Below are positions 19,601 through 27,397 of a stretch of 64,000 nt of DNA, in pieces (within the stretch, counting starts at the first letter, position 1; each line of letters begins with the position of its first letter). The DNA lies in NCBI RefSeq assembly GCF_000485795.1, contig NZ_AXZL01000068.1, forward strand, positions 1 through 64,000. The letters are read 5' to 3'. The position numbers and the translations under genes were made by a program. Under the pieces are notes generated by a model. It was not told where the DNA came from and made no database searches. It saw only the letters and a list, made by a program, of their open reading frames with translations. The DNA is from Shewanella decolorationis S12. Lineage in GTDB: Bacteria; Pseudomonadota; Gammaproteobacteria; Enterobacterales; Shewanellaceae.

Positions 19601-22600
19601 AGCCAGTCTTATCGGCTACTACAGCCATCATAGTGCGTTCAATCTCGCCATCGGATACGGCTGTGCTTACAGCTACCGCCGAGCTTGTGGCTACTGCACT
19701 TTGTATTGCATGGCTCACTGTGGCCGCAGCTGTTACGGCTGTTGATACTACAGGAGTCGCTTGGCTAAAGAGCGCCACAATTTCCCCTAGGGTGCGGCAC
19801 TCGGCTAGATCTTCTGGGCTGAGTTCTGGCAAGTTTGGCAGTTGGTCTTGTACTGTGCCTAGAATTTCCACGCGCTTAATGGAATCGATCCCAAGGTCGG
19901 CTTCCATATCCATGCTAAGTTCCAGCATTTCAACGGGATAGCCAGTCTTGTCGGCTACGACCGCCATCATAGTGCGTTCAATCTCATCATTTGAAACCGC
20001 CGCACTTGCAGCAACTGCACTTTGTGTCGCATGGCTAACAGTGGCGGCAGCTGTTACGGCTGTTGATACTAGAGGAATTGCTTGGCTAAAGAGCGCCACA
20101 ATTTCCCCTAGGGTGCGACACTCGGCGAGATCTTCTGGGCTGAGTTCTGGCAAGTTTGGCAGTTGGTCTTGTACTGTGCCTAGAATTTCCACGCGCTTAA
20201 TAGAATCGATCCCAAGGTCGGCCTCCATATCCATGCTGAGTTCCAGCATTTCAACGGGATAGCCGGTCTTATCGGCCACCACCGCCATCATAGTACGTTC
20301 AATTTCATCATTAGAAACCGCCGCACTAGCAGCGACTACACTTTGTATTGCAGGGCTAACTGTGGCCGCAGCTGTTACGGCTGTTGATACTACAGGAATT
20401 GCTTGGCTAAATAGCGCCACAATTTCCCCTAGGGTGCGGCACTCGGCGAGATCTTCTGGACTCAATTCTGGCAGGTTGGGTAACTCGTCTTGTACCGTGC
20501 CTAAAATTTCCACGCGTTTAATAGAATCGATACCAAGGTCGGCTTCCATATCCATGCTTAGCTCAAGCATCTCAACGGGATAACCAGTTTTATCGGCAAC
20601 CACTGCAAGCATGGCGGTCTCGATTTGTTGCACGACTGACTTCTCGGAAAGCGCGCTAGTTACTGTTGTCACAGTTTGCACTTGCGGCTGTGCGACTTGA
20701 GGTTGCTGAATTTGGGGCTCATTCACAGGCGGAATAGTCGCTTTTGGCTCTGCGACTAACGCTTGAATCACGGGCGACTGTGCTGGAGCGACAGGCGTTG
20801 CCACAGCTACCGCCACTGGTGCAGCGACTTGAATGGGGGCTTGAACCTGAGGCGCTGGCATTTGGCCGAGTAGAGCTAATGCCGCTTGGCTGCTGCTGGT
20901 CTGCAATTGCATAAATTCAGCATGGCTCTTTAGGGTTTGTGCCTGATGCTGGTGGAACAGCTCCATCGAGCGTTGCAGGCTCTCTGGAATGGCGATGCCA
21001 AGGCTTGCCATTTTGGCTTGCTCCGCCATCAGGGCACTGACGGTATCGCCGTATTGCTGCGGGATCGCTAAAAATTGTTGATGTAATTGCGCGGCCTGGG
21101 TTTGGGCGGCAAAAAAGGCGCTCAGGGCATCTTGAGTCGCCTGTCCAGCGGTAAAGTTGGTTGGCTGTGCAGGCGTTTGCTGTTGAATAGTATTGCTATT
21201 TTGTGCCACTGGCTTTTCCACTTCGACAACCTTTTCTAGAATTTTTTCGACAATCACGGGTTTTTCAACGACTTTTTCAACCACTTTCTCAACGAGGCGA
21301 TCCACATACTGCACTTGGCTGGCAATTTTGCCCGATTGCAGCGAATCGACCATTTTGCGGCGGGTACTAGGACTGATGTAGTTGGTTGCATTGAGCTTGA
21401 TATTCATCGCCGAAGGCGTTGCTGGCGCAATCAATTCGGCTTGATAAGGGTCTATTTCACCCAGTTTCACCCCAGCAACCGCCAGTTGCACCGCAGCGCT
21501 GCGCAGTTGGCTGTCGGAGTCGGCTTTAGGATTTGGGTTAATGCTGATAAGGCAAAGCTCATTTAACTGCTCGGCGAGGGTATTTTCTGTCAACTTTTGC
21601 AGAATGTTTTTCGGACCGAACTCGACAAACACCCGTGCACCAGCGGCATACATGGCTTCTAGCTGCTTGCTAAAGTGCACCGATTGCAACATATGATCTT
21701 TAAAGGCCGCTTTGATGGCGTTGGCATCGGTGGAATGCAGCTCTCCTGTGCCATTGGCATACAGGGCAATCTTTGGCGTGTTGAACTGAGCCTTATCAAT
21801 GGCTTCGCTAAAGGGCTTTTGCGCATGGGCAACCAATGGCGTGTGGAAGGCGCCGGAAACGGGCAGGGCAATCGCCTTAAAGCCTAAATCACCAATGGCC
21901 TTAGCGGCCTGTTGTGTCGCTGTGGTAGTGCCTGCAATCACCAGCTGAGTGGGGGAGTTGTAGTTGGCAATCTTGACGCCGTCAAACTGCGCCAAGCAAT
22001 CGTTGATAGCCTCAATATCCTGTTTTTGCTTAAGAATAACGGCATACATGACGCCAGCATCACGACTTGAGCTGGCATCTTGTGGTGACTGCGCCATTGC
22101 CAGTCCACGTTCAAAGGCAAGCTTGATGTAGTCATCCATTGAGATAACCCCTGCGGCGCACAGAGCCGAGAGTTCACCAAAACTATGGCCTGCGAGCATA
22201 TCTGGGGTGAAACCCGCCTGAGTAAACAGTGCGTATTGCGCCATAGAGAGCGCCCCAATGGCGCTTTGGGCGTAGAGGGTATTGGTTAATGCCGTTTCCT
22301 GCGCTTTTATCGACTCATCATCAAAGGCGGGAATCGGGTACAACACACTTGAAAGCACAGGCTTACCATGGGTACTAAACACTTTATCGCTGGCGTGGAT
22401 ATGGCGGCGAAGCTCGGGGAAGTTGTTGGCAATTTCCAGTCCCATATTCAGGTACTGCGAGCCTTGGCCTGCAAATAAGGCCGCGACCTTGGTGTTATCC
22501 TTGACCAGTGCCTGGGCGCGGAAACTTATCCCTGAGGGTAACTGCCAGCTCTCGGCGCTATTGGATTCTAGCTGCGCTATTGCTTGGGTTAACAGAGTCT

Positions 22601-24290
22601 GTAACTGGGCATAATCCTTGGCGATAAAACCAAGACGGGCTGATTGCGGGGGGAGTTCACGCAGGGCGTAGGATTTTGCAAAGGCAACAAAATGCGCCTG
22701 AGAAAGCTCAGCCTTGGCGGCGGTTGCTTGCTGCAGCGCGGTTTTTAACTCGCCCAGCAGCGCGGTTTTGTCGGCGGCGGTAAACAGCCAGCTTTGTGCC
22801 ACGCTGCGTTGGCGATAGGCGTCATCGCGCGCGTATTCTGGGCGGTATTCTTCGAGCACTAAATGGAAGTTAGTGCCCCCAAAACCGAAGGAGCTGATCC
22901 CTGCGCGGCGCGGCGTATCGTCACTGCGTTGGATCCAAGGGCGTGCCTCGGTATTGAGATAAAAGGGCGAGCGGGCAATGTTTAATTTAGGATTAGGCTG
23001 ACTGACGTTAATCGTTGGTGGCAAGACTTTATGGTGCAGTGCCAATGCTGCCTTAATCACACCCGCCGTGCCCGCGGTGGACTTAGTATGACCGACCTGA
23101 GATTTAACTGAACCTAAAGCGATATGCTGTAACTGCCCATTATCCTTAGAGAATACTGAGGTTAAGCCATTGAATTCGGCCACATCGCCTGCGGCTGTGC
23201 CTGTGCCGTGGGCCTCAATCAAGCCAACGGTGTGCGGCGCAAAGCCTGCGTCATCATAGGCGCGCTCTAATGCCTTGGCTTGGCCTTCGGGACGCGGTGC
23301 ATAAATGCTCTTAAATTTACCGTCCGATGAGGCGCCAACGCCTTTGATTACCGCATAGATACGGTCGCCATCGCGCTCGGCATCGTCGAGGCGTTTTAAG
23401 GCGACCATGCCGATGCCTTCGCCAATCATCATGCCCTTAGAGTCGATATCGAAGGGTTGGATTTGCTCGTTGGTGGTAAAGGCGGGTGTCTTTGAAAAAC
23501 TCATATACATGTACGGCGAGTTGTCGGTACAGACACCGCCGGTGATCATCATGTCGCTGCGACCTTCGGTCAGTTCGGTCAGCGCCATACGCATGGCGGC
23601 AAGCGAACCAGCGCAGGCGGCATCGACGACGCAGTTCATTCCGCCTAAATCGAAACGGTTGGCGATGCGTCCGGCAATCACGTTACCGAGGGAGCCGGGG
23701 AAAGAGTTTTCTTCCCAGTGGACATATTGATCTTGGAATTTTTTGATCAGCAGCTCGCTATCTTCATCGCTCAGGCCACTGCTTTTAAATACTTTTTTCA
23801 GCACCGGATATTGCAGGCGCGCATTGAGGCTATGGCTTAGTTTTTGACCGCCGCCAATCCCTAGGGTGATGCCGATGCGGTCACGGTCGTAGTCGTCTGG
23901 CAGATTGACATCCTGTAGGACTTCCTTGGCGACGACCAATGAGAGTAATTGTGAACTATCGGTGAGTTCCAAAATATTGGGTGGCAGACCAAACTCCATC
24001 GGATTGAAGTCAACCTCTGGCATAAACCCGCCGCGTTTGCAGTAGCTCTTATCGGCCTTGGACTTGTCCGCATCATAATAGTCATCAATCGACCAGTGGG
24101 ATTCGGGTACGTCGGTAATGGCATCAATCTTGTCGCAAATTAAATCCCAAAACTTATTTAAGTAGCGGGAGTTAGCAAAGATACTCGCCATGCCAACGAT
24201 GGCAATTGGCATATCTTTTAAGCGTTTATTCAGTCTCTTATCGGCTTTTTCATTGGTTGATAATTGAGGCTGTGAAGGGGTATGGCTCAT
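16692..24290 (-). CDS. pfaA: Polyunsaturated fatty acid synthase subunit PfaA (KS-MAT-4xACP-KR-DH')
   Basis: 2532 residues. Ketosynthase about 28-480 (Cys226 in VDAACAGS, IEAHGTGT, GHTKSTAG); malonyl-CoA acyltransferase about 600-900 (AGQGSQ, GHSFGEL with Ser703); a charged VEK-repeat linker near 1000-1030; four tandem acyl carrier domains with GIDSIKR serines at 1256, 1363, 1470 and 1583; ketoreductase about 1905-2140 (LVTGGAKGV, Tyr2107 in YAMSN); and a C-terminal dehydratase-like region about 2225-2500. It initiates and elongates EPA chains; the ACP serines are substrates for PfaE. The ATG overlaps the pfaR stop (ATGA), with GGAG 7 bases upstream. Other characterised clusters carry five or six ACPs, so four is at the low end. 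Confidence 0.96.
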   Translation of the reverse strand: MSHTPSQPQLSTNEKADKRLNKRLKDMPIAIVGMASIFANSRYLNKFWDLICDKIDAITDVPESHWSIDDYYDADKSKADKSYCKRGGFMPEVDFNPMEFGLPPNILELTDSSQLLSLVVAKEVLQDVNLPDDYDRDRIGITLGIGGGQKLSHSLNARLQYPVLKKVFKSSGLSDEDSELLIKKFQDQYVHWEENSFPGSLGNVIAGRIANRFDLGGMNCVVDAACAGSLAAMRMALTELTEGRSDMMITGGVCTDNSPYMYMSFSKTPAFTTNEQIQPFDIDSKGMMIGEGIGMVALKRLDDAERDGDRIYAVIKGVGASSDGKFKSIYAPRPEGQAKALERAYDDAGFAPHTVGLIEAHGTGTAAGDVAEFNGLTSVFSKDNGQLQHIALGSVKSQVGHTKSTAGTAGVIKAALALHHKVLPPTINVSQPNPKLNIARSPFYLNTEARPWIQRSDDTPRRAGISSFGFGGTNFHLVLEEYRPEYARDDAYRQRSVAQSWLFTAADKTALLGELKTALQQATAAKAELSQAHFVAFAKSYALRELPPQSARLGFIAKDYAQLQTLLTQAIAQLESNSAESWQLPSGISFRAQALVKDNTKVAALFAGQGSQYLNMGLEIANNFPELRRHIHASDKVFSTHGKPVLSSVLYPIPAFDDESIKAQETALTNTLYAQSAIGALSMAQYALFTQAGFTPDMLAGHSFGELSALCAAGVISMDDYIKLAFERGLAMAQSPQDASSSRDAGVMYAVILKQKQDIEAINDCLAQFDGVKIANYNSPTQLVIAGTTTATQQAAKAIGDLGFKAIALPVSGAFHTPLVAHAQKPFSEAIDKAQFNTPKIALYANGTGELHSTDANAIKAAFKDHMLQSVHFSKQLEAMYAAGARVFVEFGPKNILQKLTENTLAEQLNELCLISINPNPKADSDSQLRSAAVQLAVAGVKLGEIDPYQAELIAPATPSAMNIKLNATNYISPSTRRKMVDSLQSGKIASQVQYVDRLVEKVVEKVVEKPVIVEKILEKVVEVEKPVAQNSNTIQQQTPAQPTNFTAGQATQDALSAFFAAQTQAAQLHQQFLAIPQQYGDTVSALMAEQAKMASLGIAIPESLQRSMELFHQHQAQTLKSHAEFMQLQTSSSQAALALLGQMPAPQVQAPIQVAAPVAVAVATPVAPAQSPVIQALVAEPKATIPPVNEPQIQQPQVAQPQVQTVTTVTSALSEKSVVQQIETAMLAVVADKTGYPVEMLELSMDMEADLGIDSIKRVEILGTVQDELPNLPELSPEDLAECRTLGEIVALFSQAIPVVSTAVTAAATVSPAIQSVVAASAAVSNDEIERTMMAVVADKTGYPVEMLELSMDMEADLGIDSIKRVEILGTVQDQLPNLPELSPEDLAECRTLGEIVALFSQAIPLVSTAVTAAATVSHATQSAVAASAAVSNDEIERTMMAVVADKTGYPVEMLELSMDMEADLGIDSIKRVEILGTVQDQLPNLPELSPEDLAECRTLGEIVALFSQATPVVSTAVTAAATVSHAIQSAVATSSAVAVSTAVSDGEIERTMMAVVADKTGYPVEMLELSMDMEADLGIDSIKRVEILGTVQDQLPNLPELGPEDLAECRTLGEIVALYAGSQSSSEAQQQNHAAPIQEAIAETVEDTIDLPPHSEVMLKKLPAAAELARIIATSDVQLTANCYVVIGDDGHNAGVIAEKLHAQGVKVAVVRSPKTVVTSASPLDSHIASFTLEAIDDESICEVINQIEALGQIAGFIHLQPQHKSVADKGAGLVLADEAKASVEQAFLFAKYLQPLLTERDHCRFVTVSRIDGGFGYIGMDESAGAVISQSELNQAALSGLTKTLNHEWPGVVCRALDIAPNLDAKTVANAVVQEFYLQDAPVEVAIDSELERTTLVAGTAALRHPPAALSKADKILVTGGAKGVTFECALSLAKRCKAHFILVGRSAHQGIPAWALGKNRNELKAAAIEHLQSLGNKPTPKQVDALVWPVQSSLEISHALQAFEAFGASAEYLSLDVNDPAAIASIIAPISALSPITGIIHGAGVLADKHIQDKTLSELERVYGTKVTGLNNLLSALDLSQLTLIALFSSAAGFYGNAGQSDYAMSNDILNKAALQLAQQLPQAKVMSFDWGPWDGGMVNPALKKMFIDRGVYVIPLKAGAELFASQLLSDTGAQLLIGTDMQGNTANTVEAASAKKPEADLTTALDPQPMAQTLSQSIRIMRSLDPKRMSFIEDHCINGHAVLPTVCAIDWMREAAKAHLGKAVSVSDYRLLKGIIFDEALLARNAPIELELMLTPLADATQQSTEALAALISFEGRPQYQAVLVAQTDDMPDAQGLEVGELHSLMQEITQQPAIANRESLYSDGTLFHGPRLQGISEVLAFDDQQLIAKVALPAVDLDDCGEFAPNLEDKGTQPFAEDLLLQAMLVWARLKYQAASLPSAIGEFVSYSPLGFGEKAVLVLDVLKHSSRSLEANIALYHQDGRLSCEMKRAKVTISKTLNQAFLANKPQQQTIVQAAVQSTAEVSVK
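19430..20640 (-). repeat. Four tandem ACP-coding repeats in pfaA
   Basis: The ACP blocks repeat every 107, 107 and 113 codons (321-339 bp) and are close to identical at the DNA level, including the Ala/Val/Thr-rich linkers between copies 1-2, 2-3 and 3-4. Differences are mostly third-position changes. Such repeats can expand or contract by recombination. Confidence 0.9.
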
Positions 24291-25156
24291 AACGAGTCTC
24301 CACTGGCAAAGCGTTTGGCCGTTGCCTTATTAAGGGATTTAGCGATGGCTTTTGGGGTTTGTACGCCAGGAAAGCGGGCTAAAAAAGTGTGGTAGTTGCG
24401 TACCAGCAATTTACGCAGATGAAACGGCCCATCCTTCAGCACATAGGCGATGTAGCGATTGGCCGCTTGGGTGTTACTGTCTTGATAAATATCGATATAA
24501 ATCCAATCTGCCTTGCTATCTATGCCAAGGAGTACCGATTTAGGTTCGGCCTCGGTCAATTGCGGCGGCAGAGTGAGTGACACCACTTGTACTACGGTGT
24601 CTCCATCGGTACTTGGCAGGGCAAGCGCCTTGGCCAAGGTTTCGGAGTTGACCGTGTAGGTCTGAACATCGCTGCCTTGGCTGATAGGCAATTGATTAAA
24701 ATACTGTTTAGGCACAAGCTCTTGATCAAACTCATCGAGGCGCGAAACCCCATAACGCTTAAGGCAGCGGGCCAACCCCGAGCGGGACACATTGGGATTG
24801 ATAAAGGTTTGCGTTGCTTTAAGTAGTCTATCGAGCGGCAGTTTGAGCTGATATCTCAGTCCCACCACGACGTATTCTTCCATCGGCGTGAGGGTGGTAT
24901 TGAGGTGATGCGGGGTGTTCGGGCTGTCGTTCACAGACTCGCGCTTGCGCCATTTACGCACGGTCGCTTCGGTAATATTTAAAATTTTGGCAAGCTGACT
25001 CACACTTAATTCAGATTGCTGAATAAAGTGTCGCATCTCCGGCGTGGTGGTGGCATTGCGGTGCCTAGCCATTTTGGAGGCGGATTTGTGCTCAGGGCTT
25101 GGCTTATCAGCCTGAGCATTATCCGCGGCTTGAGTACCCACTTTTCGAGAACTCAT
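24287..25156 (-). CDS. pfaR: Regulator PfaR, helix-turn-helix protein with a transposase-like layout
   Basis: 289 residues. An N-terminal helix-turn-helix (about 40-75, SVSQLAKILNITEATVRKWR) is followed by a second DNA-binding-like stretch (90-150, with SRSGLARCLKRYGV), arranged as in IS481-type transposases. The C-terminal part (about 205-280) resembles the opening of an RNase H-like core (LGIDSKADWIYIDIY) but ends before the remaining DDE residues. In Shewanella pfaR is considered the activator of the pfa genes. It is the first gene of the operon, overlapping pfaA by four bases, and divergent from pfaE. The transposase origin is inference. Confidence 0.85.
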   Translation of the reverse strand: MSSRKVGTQAADNAQADKPSPEHKSASKMARHRNATTTPEMRHFIQQSELSVSQLAKILNITEATVRKWRKRESVNDSPNTPHHLNTTLTPMEEYVVVGLRYQLKLPLDRLLKATQTFINPNVSRSGLARCLKRYGVSRLDEFDQELVPKQYFNQLPISQGSDVQTYTVNSETLAKALALPSTDGDTVVQVVSLTLPPQLTEAEPKSVLLGIDSKADWIYIDIYQDSNTQAANRYIAYVLKDGPFHLRKLLVRNYHTFLARFPGVQTPKAIAKSLNKATAKRFASGDSL

Positions 25157-25536
25157 CTTGTTAGTGCTGTCCCATCTTTATTATTTTCATCCTACATAAT
25201 CTATCGGGACTGCTTAAACTTGCCTGCAAAAGCGGAGTGTGGACTCATGCTTAATCTAGGCTTAAAACCCGTGAGCTATGTGTTTTGTTACGCACAATGG
25301 TGATGCAGATTACCTGAGGTTTCGGCTCGATACAATCATATGGGACTTGAAATGATTTTTTAATGTTCAAATGATTCTGTTCAAGGGCAATAAATTCCTG
25401 TTCAGCACGGGACTTAAGCTTAAAGAGTCATTTAAATTCATAGAATTAGAAACAAAAATAAGATACTGCTCGTCAGGCGAGTAGAACTAAGTAGAATAGT
25501 ACAGCCGCTAAACTCAAGGATTGTTGGGATAAATGA
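25157..25536. promoter_or_regulatory. Divergent control region between pfaR and pfaE
   Basis: 380 bases without a gene; it must carry the promoters for both directions. Three direct TGTTCA copies occur at 25364, 25378 and 25399 (the first two extend to TGTTCAA). A TAGAAT hexamer at about 25493-25498 is a plausible -10 for pfaE. Toward pfaR, a GATTATG stretch near 25196 may be the -10, with no good -35. No palindrome stands out. Confidence 0.45.
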
Positions 25537-26535
25537 ATGAATATTGAGCTTTTTTTTATTCCATTAACCGAAATGGATGTGACCAGCACGAATGTGTGTA
25601 TGGCGCTCTTGAGTGAGGACGAGCGCGCAAAAGTGGCGCGTTACCGGGCGCCCAAGGCACAGATGAACGGTTTATTGGTGCGAGCGGCGCTGCGCTGCGT
25701 CTTATCTCAAGGACTACAATCTCGCGGTGGGGCCTCATCTTGCTCGCCCCAACGACAGATTGCGCCCCAAGATTGGTGTTTTGAGTATGGGAAAAAGGGC
25801 AAGCCTAGCCTCTGTCATAAGCAGTTTCTGAGCACTGGCATTGAGTTTAACTTAAGCCACAGTGGCGACTGGTTGTTGATTGCCTTGGCGCAAGATGATA
25901 ACAAGGGAGAAACCGCTAACACAGCGCTGCCCCGTTTAGGCTTGGGGGTGGATATAGAGCGTTCCCGCGCCAGCACTCATATTTACCCGATCCTGAATCA
26001 TTATTTTTCCCCGATTGAAGCCGAAAGCTTATTAGCCCTTGAAGGTGAAGATGCACAGCGGCAGCGCTTTTTTGACCTTTGGGCACTTAAGGAATCCTAC
26101 ATCAAGGCAACGGGTTTGGGCTTAGCACAGTCGCTGAAATCCTTTGCCTTTGACTTAGCACCAAACAGTTTGCTGGCGGTTGATGATGGCGTGCAGCAAG
26201 CTGCCGAACCCCGTAACAGTGTCGAACTTAAGCAGCAAGGGAACTTTGCTTCACCGAGCCAAGCTATGCTCAGTTCGTATCTTCAACTCCCGTCGCGTAT
26301 TCCACTTTATTCCAATATTAAGTTGCTGATTGAACCTGAAACTGCACAGGATGCCACAAGCTCCCATGCCCAACATTGGCAGAGTTACTTTGGCCGACTT
26401 GATGAGGAATATCGTTTTGGACTCAGTTTAGTGTTTGGTGATAGCTTAGTGCAGGATGACAGCTTGTCGAAGGTGACTATTTCGATGCAACTGACCAGTA
26501 TCACTGCATTACTGGCGGCGTGCTCGGCTATCTAG
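25537..26535 (+). CDS. pfaE: 4'-phosphopantetheinyl transferase PfaE
   Basis: 332 residues of the Sfp/AcpT superfamily. Magnesium and CoA motifs are visible: LGVDIERSRA near 150 and FFDLWALKESYIKATG near 185. It would convert the four PfaA ACP domains to their active holo form. The C-terminal ~110 residues extend beyond the core fold, as in other PfaE proteins. The start ATG has only a weak upstream site; a second ATG four bases earlier is out of frame. Transcribed away from pfaR. Confidence 0.93.
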   Translation: MNIELFFIPLTEMDVTSTNVCMALLSEDERAKVARYRAPKAQMNGLLVRAALRCVLSQGLQSRGGASSCSPQRQIAPQDWCFEYGKKGKPSLCHKQFLSTGIEFNLSHSGDWLLIALAQDDNKGETANTALPRLGLGVDIERSRASTHIYPILNHYFSPIEAESLLALEGEDAQRQRFFDLWALKESYIKATGLGLAQSLKSFAFDLAPNSLLAVDDGVQQAAEPRNSVELKQQGNFASPSQAMLSSYLQLPSRIPLYSNIKLLIEPETAQDATSSHAQHWQSYFGRLDEEYRFGLSLVFGDSLVQDDSLSKVTISMQLTSITALLAACSAI

Positions 26536-26637
26536 TGTGGCCTTCGCACTAAGGCTTAGGTCGCCTTTGTTCTTGAATCACTGCTTTACGCAAACCTTTC
26601 AAAGCACTTTCAACGAGTGTTTTAAATGGGTACTTAT

Positions 26638-26680
26638 AATTAGTATTTGGAATTAGTGTTTTGAATTAGTGCTTTAAATT
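26638..26680. repeat. 13-bp tandem repeat
   Basis: Three successive 13-base units starting AATTAGT (26638, 26651, 26664) plus a four-base remnant, AT-rich, in the gap after pfaE. No role is apparent. Confidence 0.6.
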
Positions 26681-26790
26681 CAGTTTCTTGCCCTTTCACT
26701 GATTTTGTTATTCCTCCCTCATATTTCATTTTGGATTAAACCTAGCTCGCTATAGTCACGCCAGAGAACTCACTGACAAGGTTGTTAATC

Positions 26791-27333
26791 ATGAAATTCA
26801 AATGCCTTTTATCGACCACCACTTTGCTACTGCTCGGTGGCTGTGGCTACTTTGGTGGCGATGAAAAACAGCAATTAGAGCAGGCATGGCTTGCTCAAGA
26901 TCCCCAACTACAACAAGTGGTTGAGCAAATCCGCAGCCGCGGACTCGATGTGGTCGCCCAAAGTGCGGCTGCGGGCACTGTGTCGGCCTGTGTGGCCGAA
27001 AAACTCAGCCAAGATCCCCTCGGTAAATTAGTGAGCGTCGAAGGCGCCTTAGTGGAGTCGGCCAAGGTGGCGGAATTGCTCGGCGATTTACAGAAGGTGA
27101 TGGAACAAGAGGTGAGTTTCGATCAAGTCGCAAGCCTGTTGCAAAAGGGCGCGGATGCGGCGGCCTATGCTAAAAGTTTGATCGAACAGCAGGGCGTCGA
27201 GCAAGCCATACAAAGCCTTAAGCAAATGGCTCTCGCCAGTGAACAATTTGCTCAGCAGGATTTAGGCGCGCATTTCCAGCAGTTACTGCTAGAGTGTAAA
27301 GCGACTCCTCCAGCGACAATATCGGCAAACTAA
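26791..27333 (+). CDS. Putative lipoprotein, Gln/Glu-rich helical
   Basis: 180 residues from the ATG at 26791. A signal sequence ends in the lipobox LGGC (Cys about 19). The rest is predicted largely helical and rich in Gln, Leu and Ala, with two further cysteines, one near 68 and one near the C-terminus, that could form a disulfide. I do not recognise a family. It stands alone between pfaE and a convergent sulfatase gene and ends before a shared terminator. Confidence 0.75.
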   Translation: MKFKCLLSTTTLLLLGGCGYFGGDEKQQLEQAWLAQDPQLQQVVEQIRSRGLDVVAQSAAAGTVSACVAEKLSQDPLGKLVSVEGALVESAKVAELLGDLQKVMEQEVSFDQVASLLQKGADAAAYAKSLIEQQGVEQAIQSLKQMALASEQFAQQDLGAHFQQLLLECKATPPATISAN

Positions 27334-27366
27334 TTTGGGCTTTAGATTAACGCCTTATCCTATAAA

Positions 27367-27390
27367 AACGCCCTGAAAATTCAGGGCGTT
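27367..27390. terminator. Bidirectional terminator
   Basis: Ten-base perfect arms (27367-27376 and 27381-27390) with a four-base loop and an A run on the left, between the convergent lipoprotein and sulfatase genes. Good for the minus-strand gene, weaker for the + strand. Confidence 0.75.
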
Positions 27391-27397
27391 GAGTTAT

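Noticed and set aside
19633-20583. Repeated + strand frames rich in Ser and Arg
   Set aside because: They arise because the ACP-coding repeats of pfaA are read backwards; the repetition is explained by pfaA.
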